A stretch of 64,000 nucleotides of DNA. Origin: Nymphalis io. Taxonomy: Eukaryota; Arthropoda; Insecta; Lepidoptera; Nymphalidae. The notes under the pieces were generated by a model. That model made no database searches. It saw only the letters and a list, made by a program, of their open reading frames with translations, and had not been told where the DNA came from. The stretch lies in NCBI RefSeq assembly GCF_905147045.1, contig NC_065918.1, forward strand, positions 7,006,001-7,070,000, written 5' to 3'. This document shows positions 1-10,842 of the stretch, one piece after another. The position numbers and the translations under genes were made by a program. Every line of letters starts with the position of its first letter. The stretch's first letter is position 1.

Positions 1-382
1 CCTACGGTGAGTGTCCAAGTTTTTCGGTACCGTACGTCATTATAGGTAAGACGCACTGATTAAAGACCCTGGTCTTAAGCGACTATGGGATCGACGACTC
101 AAAAATATATATATTATTTTTAAAAGTGTTAAGTACGAAACATTTATAATGGTTTCTGAAAATAACATATTGTTATATTTTTGTATTATTACAAGAAGCT
201 CAAACAGTATATACTTTTTATACTCTAAAGAAACAAACGCAAAAAATATTGCACGACAGCATACATAGACTGTGTTTTATATGCAAGGTAAGTAAACCTT
301 ACCATGTCGTGTAAAAGAAATGGCGTATTTAAAATAGAGCAAAAAAAAGAGAGCTAGTATTTGTCACTTGTGATTATTACGA

Positions 383-455
383 CCTTCTCCTCAAAAGGGA
401 GAGGAGGCCTTAGCCCAGCAGTGGGACATTAACAGGCTGTTACTGTTACTGTTAC
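383..455 (+). mobile_element. 5'-truncated SINE (3' end only)
   Basis: This is the 3' end of the tRNA-derived SINE that recurs in the window, reading CTCCTCAAAAGGGAGAGGAG, then CAGCAGTGGGACATT, and ending in a GTTACT repeat. It is flanked by the direct repeat TGATTATTACGA at 371-382 and 456-467, which is the target-site duplication expected from LINE-driven insertion. Confidence 0.85.
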
Positions 456-1095
456 TGATTATTACGAAGATCAAACAATCAGTACATTTTTCTCAAAGAC
501 TAATCAAAACAAATAGACAGAAGATACTAGTATTATACGCGGTAGGTGCTATGCTCTTTTGTTAACAAAAATAACACTTTATTTGAAAACGATGAAGACG
601 GTTATTGTATTATTGTATAAATATTATGTAATCAAATAAAAAATATTCGGTAATCTAATACAATTTTGAATTTCATTAAAATACGTTTATATTTAAATTT
701 CAATTAAATTAATTTATAAATATAATTCGAAATTCGAATCGAACTTCCCTGCGGTATACAAAATGTCAGAAAAAGCAATTAGATCATCAATTACTATTTT
801 AAATGGGATAAGCACTACGAATTAAGATCATATTAAAAATCATATTAATTAAGATAATTATGACGAGATAATAAGATAACGAGATTTTAACAAAAGTAAG
901 TTTCGCGGGTTCAGATCCGAGGGATAGTAATGGCACTCGTAATACAAGGTAACGATTGTCCAAGCTCTCCTAAATATTTTAAGCACATAAAAATATTACT
1001 GCAAAGTCCTTATGATATTCTTATCATAAGGATAGATTATTAGTATTAGAAAATTATAGTGATTAAGGAGAAATGATTGTTAAAACGCTTACTAG

Positions 1096-1126
<31 letters not shown>
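1096..1126. repeat. (TAAA)n microsatellite
   Basis: About seven tandem TAAA units lie in AT-rich intergenic DNA. It is a simple repeat with no sign of function. Confidence 0.9.
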
Positions 1127-2360
1127 CATTATAATTATATAAATAATGACGTTATATAAAAAGTTAAATTAATTAGATTATTCTAATTTTTATGTGCTTT
1201 GATAATTGTACAATTCTGCTCACGATTACAGCTGGAAGTACCTCTTCTAAAACGAAAATTCCTGAATGAACCTTTTGAAATTCTGCCAGTTTGATGTGCA
1301 ATATTCACATGTGCTACATCCACCCAAACTAAAGAAAGTTAAGGGACTAAGAGAAGATTTGCTTTGAGCTCACGAACTCAGTGGCCTGGCCAGCAGTGGG
1401 ACATTTACGGGCCATTACTTTTTTAATTTTGAGAGGTCTTGTCAAGTTCTTTAGGATCTGAGTGATAAATTTTATATTATAAATAAAAATGAGTAATATT
1501 TCAGCAAAATCCTGTCGTAGTTTATAATATTATTTAAAATAAAATATATTCGTAGCATCTAATCAAGTGACAATCCTATTTATGTGAATTATTAAATATT
1601 ATCCAAGGCTTTATTTGCGTGTATTATACTCGTATCATAAAAAGTAGCTGCATCACTCCTCAGTCCTAAATCTGCAAAAGAGCATTGGATTTGCTGTTCC
1701 GTTGTTGCGCGTAACAAACCGACAAACATACTTTTTCACTATTTATATTCTATCTAGATAAAACATTTTTATATACTATATATAAAAATCGTATAGCTTA
1801 ATTGGTATACGCATATAGCATAAGCAATATAGGCATAAGCCAATAAAGCTCCCAGAATGCATGATTTGCCAATTTACAAAAAATCATAATGTATACTTAT
1901 ACGCCTAAATCTTCGTCACAGATGCCTACGTCCATTTTTGAAAAACGTAAGTATACGAATCTGTTCGGTAGTTTTTGGGTTTATTTTTATCTCGTTCAGA
2001 AAGACAGACAGATGTGGCATGGGACTATGTTTTTTTAATATGAAGAGAAAAGGACATTTTCCATTATTATTTGTAATTGCCATTAATCCTTGAATAAAAG
2101 TACCTCGGAATACAAAATTATATCTTGATCTTATATTGGCCACGCCTTGCCGCCCAGCATCAGATTACACGTGGGCAGCTTTGACGTCAACGAATCACCT
2201 TTAACATTTAACCGATGACCTAAATTGCTGTATTGATCTACAAGAGGGATGCACTAAATTTTCCTGGGAAATATACCCCCGTGCATCACGCGATGCTTAT
2301 ATTTAAATCATCTATCTCGCTCGTTTTCTCCCGTAAATCAAACCCATTCTTCTCTCAATT

Positions 2361-2579
2361 CCGCTATCAGACAAACTAGACATGCGCAGTTACCTGAATC
2401 TAGCTCCACCCGGCGAAAATCTAGGCATTCAGCTCTCTGCATCGCTACTAAAATCACGCGTGCTTGATAGAAAATCATATTAATAAATCAATTGAATATT
2501 AATTAATCTTCAAGTTAATTAACTTGTGCTAGCGTAACAGTAAGTCACGGAAGTGTTTTGTCTGCAGTTTTCATCAAAG
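2361..2579 (+). promoter_or_regulatory. Leader exon 1 and start region of copy A
   Basis: The leader shared by all eight paralogues starts here with ACATGCGCA at 2380-2388, followed by blocks such as GAATCTAGCT, CCCGG and AAAATCTAGGCATT. The exon probably ends at 2579 before GTAAGT. No TATAAAT box sits at the position seen in copies C to H. The upstream ATG in ATGCGC opens a short frame of about 34 codons that ends in the leader. The transcription start is inferred, not seen. Confidence 0.6.
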
Positions 2580-2821
2580 GTAAGTTACTAATGATTTATA
2601 TAAGTAATTAGAAATAGTCAATTACAAAATTTTATTTTTTTAGCAATGTGAATGTTAATAATAAAACTTATATTAAATTTGAGCTGGTCGAATTTGTTAA
2701 ATATATATATTTTTTTATATTTTTGAAGCAATGCCGTTGCATGTGATATTGAATTCGTTTTGTGCGTATGTTGTTTGATGAATATAAGACAACTGTAGTC
2801 ATGCTATTTTGTTTCAAAATA

Positions 2822-2940
2822 TAAGGTAGGCGCACGGGCACATCGGCCACCCGATGGTAAGTAGTCGCCAATGCCCATAGACATTGGTGCCGTTAGAAAA
2901 ATTAACCATTCCTTACATCGCTAATGCGCGACCATTGAGT
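2822..2940 (+). repeat. Interspersed repeat, 'CCCATAGACATTGG' family
   Basis: This is the start of a repeat family found at least ten times in the window, with the markers GCCACCxGATGGTAAGT and CCCATAGACATTGG. It lies in intron 1 of copy A and is cut short by an adjoining SINE fragment. I cannot assign a family name from sequence alone. Confidence 0.75.
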
Positions 2941-3115
2941 ATATTACAGTACAGTACAGTAACAGCCTGTGAATGTGCCACTGCTGGGCTAAGGCCTCCA
3001 CTCCCTTATGAGGAGAAGGTTTGGAGCTTATTCCACTACGCTGCTCCTATGCGGGTTGGTAGAATATACATGTGGCATAATTTCAATGAAATTAGACACA
3101 TGCAACCTGCATGAG
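2941..3115 (-). mobile_element. Partial SINE in intron 1 of copy A
   Basis: A SINE in reverse orientation, recognised by AACAGCCTGTGAATG, GAGGAGAAGGTTTGGAGCTT and GCGGGTTGGTAGAAT. The tRNA-like head is missing and the sequence has decayed near 3100. It lies inside the inferred first intron of copy A. Confidence 0.8.
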
Positions 3116-3490
3116 TATAATCCTCACGATGATATAATATACTCCATATTATGCATGTATTTAATTTGTTAAAAATTTATCTATGATCTACAGTATCTGA
3201 TATCCCTCTCACCTTTCACTCCCAACCCTTCTACCGCCACCCCCAACCCTTCTCCCGCAACCAAAGTTGCATCGAGTGGGCGAGGAGGAGTCCACGCATT
3301 TCCGATACAACAGCAGCGGCCCCCTCCCGACTTCCACTGCAAATTATTGATTTCAATCAAATGTTAAATGTGAAGCTTTCTATGATAGTAGTATAATATA
3401 ATAGGTAAAGTTACATGTAAGTAAATACGTTCGCTGCAATTTTGTACAACAAAAATTTGTTTTCAGGTACAAACGACGAAAAAAGTAATA

Positions 3491-4438
3491 ATGATGTATC
3501 TTCTAAGCGAGTCGACCTATAAGATCACTATTACCGATGATCACGACATTTTGGACGAGGGACTCCTTTTTTCGAAGGAGTCGCTCGAAACTGGAAACGT
3601 CAGTGTCAGAGAGGATATAAATAATATTAACGGTCTAATAATATATATGAAATCAATATGTACTAAGAAGACGCTCTTTTTTATTTTAGTTTACGCAAGA
3701 AGAAATTGCTGCGGCTACTAAATTATTCAAGGACTGTTATAGTAAGTATTTTTATATTAGAAAAATAATGTAAGATTTTTTTTTATTTTTGAATACGATT
3801 TTTATATTTTAATTGCTTACAGACAGGCAATGGGAGGCATTACAAGGACCGGACTCGGACGACGATGAAGATTATCCTTGTATGTATCTAAAAAATTGAA
3901 AAAATCTGTAATAAAGTTTTTATATTTATAATACGGCTTATATACTTATATACTTTAGTAATCAATTATTTTTTTCAATTTTTCGCTGTACCCAATACCA
4001 ATAACTCTTACAGGGCCTATGCCTTCATTTGCAACACCGGCGATTGATATTGATGAGGCCTCGGAGAACGATTGGATCGACGAAGATGACTACAAAGTAT
4101 TAATGGAGGTCTTGGACGAAATAGTATGTTTTTATACATTATTTATAATTTTCCTAATCATATAATATTTATATTTTAAATAATATCATTTATGTTTGAC
4201 AGGTCCATATTAATCCCCCTTTCTTGGAGGTGCCGAAGTATGTCTTCAATGTGAACATATCTAAATATGGATCTTACGATGAAAAGGTGTGAAGTTATTT
4301 TTAATATTTTTAGGTATAATTAAGTTATTTTTTGCATAATAATTGATAATTACATAATTTATATATTTACAGAATAATAAGTGGATTGTGCAGTTGGAAT
4401 ATTGCGTGCATCATTATCCAGACGATTCCACTGATTAA
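3491..4438 (+). CDS. Copy A: divergent member of the acidic small-protein array
   Basis: Function unknown. The inferred coding exons are 3491-3598, 3690-3741, 3823-3879, 4014-4123, 4203-4286 and 4373-4438, giving about 158 residues. The last four exons match the other copies in order and phase (1, 1, 0, 0), including donors GTATGT, GTATGT and GTGTGA. The protein is acidic in the middle (PDSDDDEDYPW) and ends with a short exon beginning NNKWIV, where paralogues have an aromatic KFYWDD segment. The NSPxWY and ELW motifs are not recognisable. Acceptor TTTTCAG at 3466 precedes the start, with two ATGs in tandem at 3491 and 3494. The first coding intron is the least certain: its donor GTCAGT at 3599 was chosen because it keeps the downstream acidic frame open. 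An extra exon (FTQEEIAAATKLF) has no clear equivalent in the others. Confidence 0.65.
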
Positions 4439-4740
4439 GCTGAGGCACTCAAACACGAAAATCTAAGTCTTTTGTGTCTATTATTAAATACTTGAAAAAA
4501 AAAATGTTTTCACCTATAAACGGTTGTAGTAGTAGAAATCGATGTCTATGGGCAGAGAAGACCACTGATGTGAGTTCTCTGCTCTCTTATAGGATGAAGT
4601 TGTGGATTATGATTATTTCATTCTCAGATTTAAACGATGTATATTAATATAATATTCAAGGATCTCGTAATCTTTTAAAATCATATGTATAACATGTGTA
4701 CGATTCATCATGCTCATGCAAACTAAATTTACTTGAAGTT

Positions 4741-4746
4741 AATAAA
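4741..4746 (+). terminator. Possible poly(A) signal of copy A
   Basis: AATAAA lies about 300 bases after the stop codon of copy A and is followed by T-rich DNA. Other weaker A/T-rich candidates lie between, so the choice is tentative. Confidence 0.4.
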
Positions 4747-5275
4747 TGTATTTAATATAATTTGCATAACAACCTAATCCTATCTAACCCTAAGTACCTA
4801 GTCATACTTAAGATTATATAATTATGTCATATGTAAAAAGAGTTTATAAAACTAAGGAAGAAGAAAAATGTTTATATAATGATATAAAATATAGGTACGC
4901 CTCTAAATATATATTTTTTTATAATTTATTGTATAACTTTTGAAATTGAATTTTAGACAAACTAATTTTAAACCTCTATCTTTTGTATGAAAAATATGAA
5001 ATAAAAAACATTAGGTGTATTGTATTTCATAAATTAATTGTATTTGCATCCATTCCGTCGTAATTTCTGCCTCATTAATTAATTAAGTAACAGGTTTTCA
5101 CGGTAAAGATATACTCAAGCTTCTTATACTTATGTTCTGCTAAATTTTAAATGTGTGTTATTTAATAATATAGTAATAAGTTTTGTTCTTATTGTAATCA
5201 TGAAATAAATGAATTTTAATGGTTTCAAGTAATTGAGTTCATAACATAAGTTTTATGCAAAAGAAATAATATGTT
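4747..5275. other. Intergenic stretch, nothing recognised
   Basis: AT-rich sequence between copy A and the LINE fragment. I see no open frame with coding character, repeat boundary or RNA gene. Confidence 0.5.
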
Positions 5276-6350
5276 GCCTACGTGGGCGGATGTGCACCAC
5301 CTGGCAGAAAATGGACTTTCCACTATTATTTCTTGGCTGGAAGACAACCTATTAACACTTAATACCAGTAAGACGAAGTATATCTGTTTCAGTAAAACTA
5401 AGGCATCACTACCAAAAAACTCGAAGTTGTACACTCAGACATATCCATGTAATAGAATCGACAGCGTATCACGCCCCCATTGTACATGCACAAGCTTATC
5501 TAGAGTATGAAACATCAAATACTTGGGTATAATTATAGATGAAACGCTTAGTTGGAATAAACACATAGCATCAGTTTCCAAAAGAATAAGAAAATTAATA
5601 TACATTTTTAAAACGCTCATGCATATTGCGGATATTCCCCTCTTAATAAGAACGTATAAAGCTCTAGCAGAATGTATACTTAGGTATTGTATTTGTTCAT
5701 GGGGTGCCGCTGCCAAAACCCATATGTTAATGGCTGAGCGTGCCCAGCGAGCACTACTTAAAGTAATTATGTTTTTGCCATTCCGATTTTCAACAAAAAA
5801 GGTTTATGAAAAGGCGGATGTTTAATCTGTGAGAAAACTTTTTGTACACCTATGTATACAAAAAATACCATAAAACAGTTGTCCCACTCCTACCCACAAC
5901 TAATTTCAGAAGAAGAGATCGATTTCCTTACAATAATGTTAAAAGTAAATTTGCGCAGCAACCATATAACAGTCACGCACTAAATTTTATAAAAAAATAA
6001 ATCAATTTTTAAGAATAAAGGACATTAATAACTATCAATTAAAAGTCAAAACTAAAACATGGCTAAAACAACTTAATTATGAAGACGTTGAGAAACTATT
6101 AACTACCTCATAAATGAACATCCACATCACACGCTCAATTATACACACACACACACACATTTACACACTCACGCACACACGGTTTGGATTTACTTACAGT
6201 AATTAGTAATAAGAACCTTTGTAATACTTTTTAATAATTGAATGGGAAGGAACTGACTTCTGACGCACGAGTAACACCAGTTCAGGAGTCAGAGCTACTT
6301 TTTATAATATGTATGTATTGGATAACAATAAAGTATTATTATTATTATTT
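5276..6350 (+). pseudogene. 5'-truncated LINE: C-terminal reverse transcriptase remnant
   Basis: Only the downstream part of a non-LTR reverse transcriptase remains. It starts just after the expected catalytic region with ADVHHLAENGLSTIISWLED, continues with TLNTSKTKYICFSK and, after a frame change near 5515, with IKYLGIIIDETLSWNKHI and AECILRYCICSWG. The last recognisable peptide, NYEDVEKLLTTS, stops at 6111. Several frameshifts and stops make it non-functional. The 3' end carries an ATT repeat tail at about 6335-6350. The length is far below a full LINE. The layout resembles the I/CR1 group of LINEs, but I cannot place it more precisely. Confidence 0.75.
6143..6162. repeat. (AC)n microsatellite
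   Basis: A run of about nine CA units in the 3' untranslated part of the LINE remnant. Confidence 0.85.
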
Positions 6351-6432
6351 CTATTTAACTTTTAAAGTTTCTCATCTTTCGAAGAGTTTAAACCTAAAAC
6401 GCGGGCTGCAGCCAAGCGTTAAGGAGTGTTGC

Positions 6433-6696
6433 TTATATTAAAAACGTTGATGATAAAGTGGGTGATGATATAAACTTTCGGGTGATACGGCAGGTGTTAA
6501 GGATTACGGCTTTTTGAAGTATATGGAGGGCATTTGTAAGGTGTTCAGACTTTGTGTCAAGGATTTTGGCACGATACCTGTTGATGATAGGACTATTGGG
6601 ACTATGTGTACTGTTTGTGTTTTCCATTGCGTTTTAATTTCTATGGCGAGATCTTGATATTTACTTAACTATTCAGATATTGTGGTTTGTATGTTA
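6433..6696 (-). pseudogene. C-terminal end of the R4/Dong-like ORF, 3' of the nested RTE
   Basis: On the - strand this continues the endonuclease half that is cut at 9716. Peptides include NSHNIQTTISE at the junction and LHILQKAVILNTCRITRKF near the end, followed by a stop at about 6433. QKAVILNTCRI is typical of the C-terminus of R4-clade ORFs. The upstream half lies at 9716-10514, separated only by the RTE insertion. At least one stop (after TTISE) lies in the joined frame. Confidence 0.75.
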
Positions 6697-6899
6697 TGTG
6701 AATTAGCCGTGGCCGTGGAGTACCGGCTTAGAATAGTACTCCCCCAATCTCATCCCGTGGGTGTCGTAAGAGGCGACTGAGGGACGGGAAAAAGGGGGGA
6801 TGGGCAGCAGCGTCCCCCCTCCCATAAACATCTTACCCCCCTACTGCGCTCGCCAACACGCCTGCCCAGCGCGGCGAGTATCAGCAAACCCCTCCCTTA

Positions 6900-9688
6900 A
6901 TGGCAGATGCGCCCAAAGAAAGGCCCCCAGTTACCGGCAAGCCCGCTAGGCCCGACCAAGGTAGCGGTCGCGGTATCGGCAGGGCAGGGGGTGCTAAGAA
7001 TCACCGGTTCACGGCAGGCTACCGTATAAAACGACTGAACATGGCAACGTATAATGGACGCTCGATGAGGCTGGACCATCACCTCGCCGAATTAGAAGTA
7101 GAGTTAAGTCATATAAACTGGCTTATACTGGGGTTATCTGAAGTCCGAAGACAGGGGGAGGACACGATAACTCTAGAGTCCGGTAACTTACTCTACTTCC
7201 GCGAAGGTGATAACCTCTCCCAGGGTGGTGTCGGTTTTCTAGTCAAAAATGATCTCATTAGCAGCATTGTGGAAATCAGTAGTGTGTCGAACCGGGTAGC
7301 GTACCTTGTCCTAAAACTTTCCGACAGGTACTCCCTGAAGGTCGTACAGGTATATGCGCCAACTTCGACATACTCTGATGATGTGGTCGAAGCGATGTAC
7401 GAGGACATCGCAAAGGCCCTCAACGACACCTCGAAGGCCCACTACAATGTTGTTATGGGAGACTTTAATGCTAAAGTGGGAGTACAAGATAGCGGTGAAT
7501 CGAAAGTCGGACCTTACGGCTTGGGCTGCAGAAATCACAGGGGGCAAATGCTGGTAAACTTTCTCGAAGCGCAGGGGCTTTTTTTGATGAATTCTTTCTT
7601 TCAAAAGAAGCCTCAGAGAAGGTGGACCTGGCGAAGCCCCGATAACGTGACAAGGAACGAGATAGACTTTATCATTTCGAATAAAAGGCACATATTTAGA
7701 GATGTTTCAGTGATCAACAGGATTAATACCGGAAGTGATCACCGCTTGGTTCGAGGCACTCTAAATATCAACTTAAAAGCCGAAAGATCGAGAATGATGA
7801 GGTCTACTCTCCGACCTACCATGCTCCAAGCTGCTCAAGGCTCCGAAAAGTTCCAAATGGAACTTCAAAATCAATTCACCGCGTTGGAAACCATAAGCAG
7901 CATTGATGAGAGAACCGACACGCTGGTCAAAATACTGCAAAACACATCCCGCAAGTGTTTTCCGCCACAGAGAAGAGACAACGCACCAAAACTCTCTGCT
8001 GAGACACTCGAGCTCATGAGAAAACGACGAGAACTACCATCGTTTTTGTCAGATAAGGCCTTAAACCGAACAATAAAAACGCTGACGCGACGCGATCTCC
8101 GACGCTCCAATACCCGTGCCATCAAGGCTGCGATTGAGCAAAATCGGGGATCGAAAGTGTTCGCTCGCAAGTTTGGGAGGCCGCGTCTGACAAAACTTAA
8201 AACTGAAAATGGTGGGGTCGTTACCTCTAGGCCTGAGATTGTCGGAGAAGTAGAGAGGTTTTATGGGCAGTTGTTCTCTTCAAGATCGGATAAACCCGTG
8301 GGAATCAGTATTGATGACCAGCGCGCCCCTCTTATGCGCCATTACTCCGAGGAGCTCCCGGTCGTTGACCAAGGAGAGATTAGGGCGGCTCTAGAACAGC
8401 TTAAAAACAACAAAGCTCCGGGAGATGACGGAATCACAACAGAGTTGCTTAAGGCAGGTGGGACTCCGGTCCTGAAAGAGCTAGCAAGACTCTTTAATTC
8501 CGTCATCCAACATGGCAAGACCCCGGAAACGTGGAACGGGAGTGAGGTGGTACTGTTTTTCAAGAAAGGTGATAAAACACTCTTGAAAAACTACAGACCA
8601 ATCTCCCTCCTGAGTCACGTGTATAAGCTGTTCTCAAGAGTCGTCACGAACCGTCTCGCCAGACGACTTGACGAGTTCCAGCCCCCAGAGCAAGCCGGCT
8701 TTCGATCAGGCTACAGCACTGTGGACCACATCCATACTGTTCGGCAGATTGTGCAGAAGACCGAAGAGTACAATCAGCCGCTGTGTATGGCATTTGTGGA
8801 CTACGAGAAAGCCTTCGACTCCATCGAAACCTGGGCAGTGCTCGACTCATTGCAGAGATGTCATATCGATTGGAGATATATCGAGGTACTGAGATGTCTG
8901 TACAACGCCGCTACAATGACTGTCCACATCCAGGACTGTAAGACGAAGGCGATCCAACTGCGCAGAGGGGTGAGACAGGGGGATGTAATATCCCCGAAAC
9001 TGTTCACCAACGCGTTGGAAGACGTTTTCAAAACGCTGGATTGGACTAGGTATGGAGTCAATGTAAACGGCGAGTACATCTCACACCTTCGATTTGCCGA
9101 CGATATCGTCATCATAGCAGAGTCGCTGGAACAACTCACCGAAATGCTGCGTAGCCTAGAATCGATCGAAGAATTCGCTTGGGATGGGCAGCATTTGGCA
9201 ACCTTCGTCAAGTCCTCAAGTCGTCTATACCGCAATGTTTGAAGACGAAAGTCTTCAACCAATGCGTCTTACCTGCCATGACATACGGTGCCGAAACGTG
9301 GACACTAACTGCGGGACTAGTCCACAAATTCAAAGTCGCTCAGCGTGCTATGGAGCGAGCTATGCTCGGAGTATCTTTGAAGGATAAGATCAGAAATGAG
9401 ATTATCCGGAAAAGAACCGGAGTCACCGACATAGCTTGCAAAATTAGCAGGCTGAAGTGGCAGTGGGCTGGTCACGTATGTCGTAGGACCGATGGCCGTT
9501 GGAGCAGACGAGTCCTAGAGTGGAGACCGCGAATCGGCAAGCGCAGCGTAGGGCGCCCTCCAGCCAGGTGGACCGACGACCTTAAGAAGGTGGCGGGCAC
9601 CAACTGGATGTGGAAGGCGGAGGACAGGGAGCTTTGGCGCACCTTGGGAGAGGCCTATGTTCAGCAGTGGACAACGATTGGCTGTTGA
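6900..9688 (+). pseudogene. RTE endonuclease-reverse transcriptase, broken by a deletion
   Basis: A single ORF2-type protein. An AP-endonuclease-like domain occupies about residues 45-290 (NMATYNGRSMRLDHHLAELE, VVMGDFNAKVG, GSDHRLVRGTL). Reverse transcriptase follows at about residues 480-760, with NYRPISLLSHVYKLFSRVV, AFVDYEKAFDSIE, RRGVRQGDVISPKLF and the intact catalytic FADDIV. The first frame stops at 9240. Its C-terminal continuation (LPAMTYGAETWTL to the end) lies in another frame, up to 9688. Comparison with the second RTE copy shows why: about 175 bases are missing near 9160, between CGTAGCCTAG and CGATCGAAGAATTC, which removes part of the domain after the catalytic site and shifts the frame. 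The first ATG at 6900 was taken as the start. Confidence 0.9.
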
Positions 9689-9705
9689 TTGATTGATTGA
9701 TTGAT
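9682..9705 (+). repeat. (GATT)n tail of the RTE element
   Basis: Five to six GATT units follow directly after the stop codon of the RTE ORF. Short tandem-repeat 3' ends of this kind are usual for RTE elements. The second RTE copy has a TGA repeat instead. Confidence 0.85.
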
Positions 9706-9715
9706 TGTGAATTAG

Positions 9716-10514
9716 GAACGGCTATATTGATAAGATAAACGATTCTATTGATTTTATCATGAACGGTAATATCTGGTCTATTATAACAGATAGTTTTGTC
9801 ACTTATTATTGTTCTATCTCAGTAAATTTTGTGGTTTCTATTGTCTAATACACTTTCCGGTTTATATTTGTAATATGGATTCATTTCTGTTATAAGTTTA
9901 TATTTGTATGCTAAATATTGGTGTATGATTGCAGCCACTTGATCATGTCGATGCTTATAATCGGTCTGTGCGAGAGATTTCCAAGCCCCCGTTATGTGTT
10001 GAATAGTTTCAGAGGCTGCGTTACAGTGTCTAAATAAGTCAGTAGGTTGATTATGATCCTTCATTATGTACTTCCTATAGTTACGAGTTGCTATTATTTG
10101 GTCTTGAATGGCGAGCATAAAACCTTCAGTCTCAGGGAACAGTTCACCTCGTTTGAGCCATTCGTTCGACTTCTCTTTGTTGACGTGGGATTGGTTCAAA
10201 TAGGCTCGGTGCCTCCCATGCAGTGTTTTTTCAGCCCATGGTAACATTTGTTGTTGTGTACTTATGATATGTTCGTTTACTTGAGTGTTTTTGTCATGTA
10301 GGTTTAATGGTGTAAGCTTTTTGTCTATTTCTGTTGCATGTCTATGTAGAGGTGAGTGTTCGGATTTATCATGGAAGTATGCTCTGAGCGAGAGTATCTG
10401 CTTATTGTGTAAATTGTGTATGTCTATTAATCCCCTTCTTCCTTCTTTGCGTGGTAGTGTGAGTCTTTGAATACAAGATTTTGGATGATGTTTCCTATAT
10501 TTAGTGAAGTGAGT
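9716..10514 (-). pseudogene. R4/Dong-like ORF: Cys/His region and start of restriction-like endonuclease
   Basis: Read on the - strand, this part begins with LHNKQILSLRAYFHDKSE and continues through LPWAEKTLHGRHRAYLNQSH to AASETIQHITGAWKSL and YKHRHDQVAAIIHQYLAYKY. The zinc-binding CxxC expected before ASETIQHITGAC has decayed to FRHC, and the following Cys is Trp. After DNRNHKIY a TGA stands where the family has Trp, then DRTIISDKTICYNRPDITVH follows, whose RPD is the start of the PD-(D/E)xK nuclease core. The reading stops at the RTE insertion (IAVPNS). Confidence 0.75.
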
Positions 10515-10525
10515 GTTTATAGTTC

Positions 10526-10831
10526 AGTAACAGTACAGTAACAGCCTGTTAATGTCCCACTGCTAGGCTAAGGCCTCCTCTCCCTTTTGAGGAGAAGGTC
10601 TGGAGCTTATTCCACCACGCTGCTCCAATGCGGGTTGGTAGAATACACATGTGACAGAATTTCAATGAAAATAGACACATGCAGGTTTCCTCACGATGTT
10701 TTCCTTCACCGATAAGCACGAGATGAATTATAAACACAAATTAAGCACATGAAAATTCAGTGGTGCTTGCCCGGGTTTGAACCCGCGATCATCGGTTAAG
10801 ATTCACGCGTTATTACCACTAGGCCATCTCG
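10526..10831 (-). mobile_element. Full-length tRNA-derived SINE inside the R4/Dong-like element
   Basis: A complete SINE on the - strand. The tRNA-like head is at the right end (CCGAGATGGCCTAGTGGTAA, and box-B-like GGTTCAAACC), and the tail is at the left (AACAGCCTGTTAATG, then an AGTAC repeat). The 11-base direct repeat GTTTATAGTTC at 10515-10525 and 10832-10842 is its target-site duplication. It interrupts the R4/Dong-like ORF between the reverse transcriptase and the Cys/His region, so it arrived after that element. Confidence 0.93.
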
Positions 10832-10842
10832 GTTTATAGTTC

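Larger units (their letters stand above)
1..2360. other. Intergenic AT-rich DNA upstream of the gene array
   Basis: I find no convincing gene here. The stretch holds a 5'-truncated SINE end at 383-455, a TAAA microsatellite at about 1096-1126 and a decayed SINE-like end near 1380-1433. The small open frames on either strand lack splice-site support and any paralogue in the window. Confidence 0.6.
6707..9705 (+). mobile_element. RTE-clade LINE inserted into the R4/Dong-like element
   Basis: A near full-length RTE of about 3.0 kb flanked by the 10-base direct repeat TGTGAATTAG at 6697-6706 and 9706-9715. It starts with CCGTGGCCGTGGAGTACCGG, a GC-rich 5' leader, and ends in a GATT repeat after the ORF, as RTE elements often do. 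The insertion is opposite in orientation to the host element and splits its endonuclease domain. It is younger than the R4/Dong-like element. An internal deletion in the ORF makes it non-autonomous. Confidence 0.92.

Noticed and set aside
7193..9262. Antisense and alternate frames across the first RTE
   Set aside because: No motifs, and the + strand frame accounts for the coding pattern.
10750..10830. tRNA gene
   Set aside because: The tRNA-like sequence is the head of a SINE with a target duplication; it lacks a sound cloverleaf and is repeated with decay at other sites.
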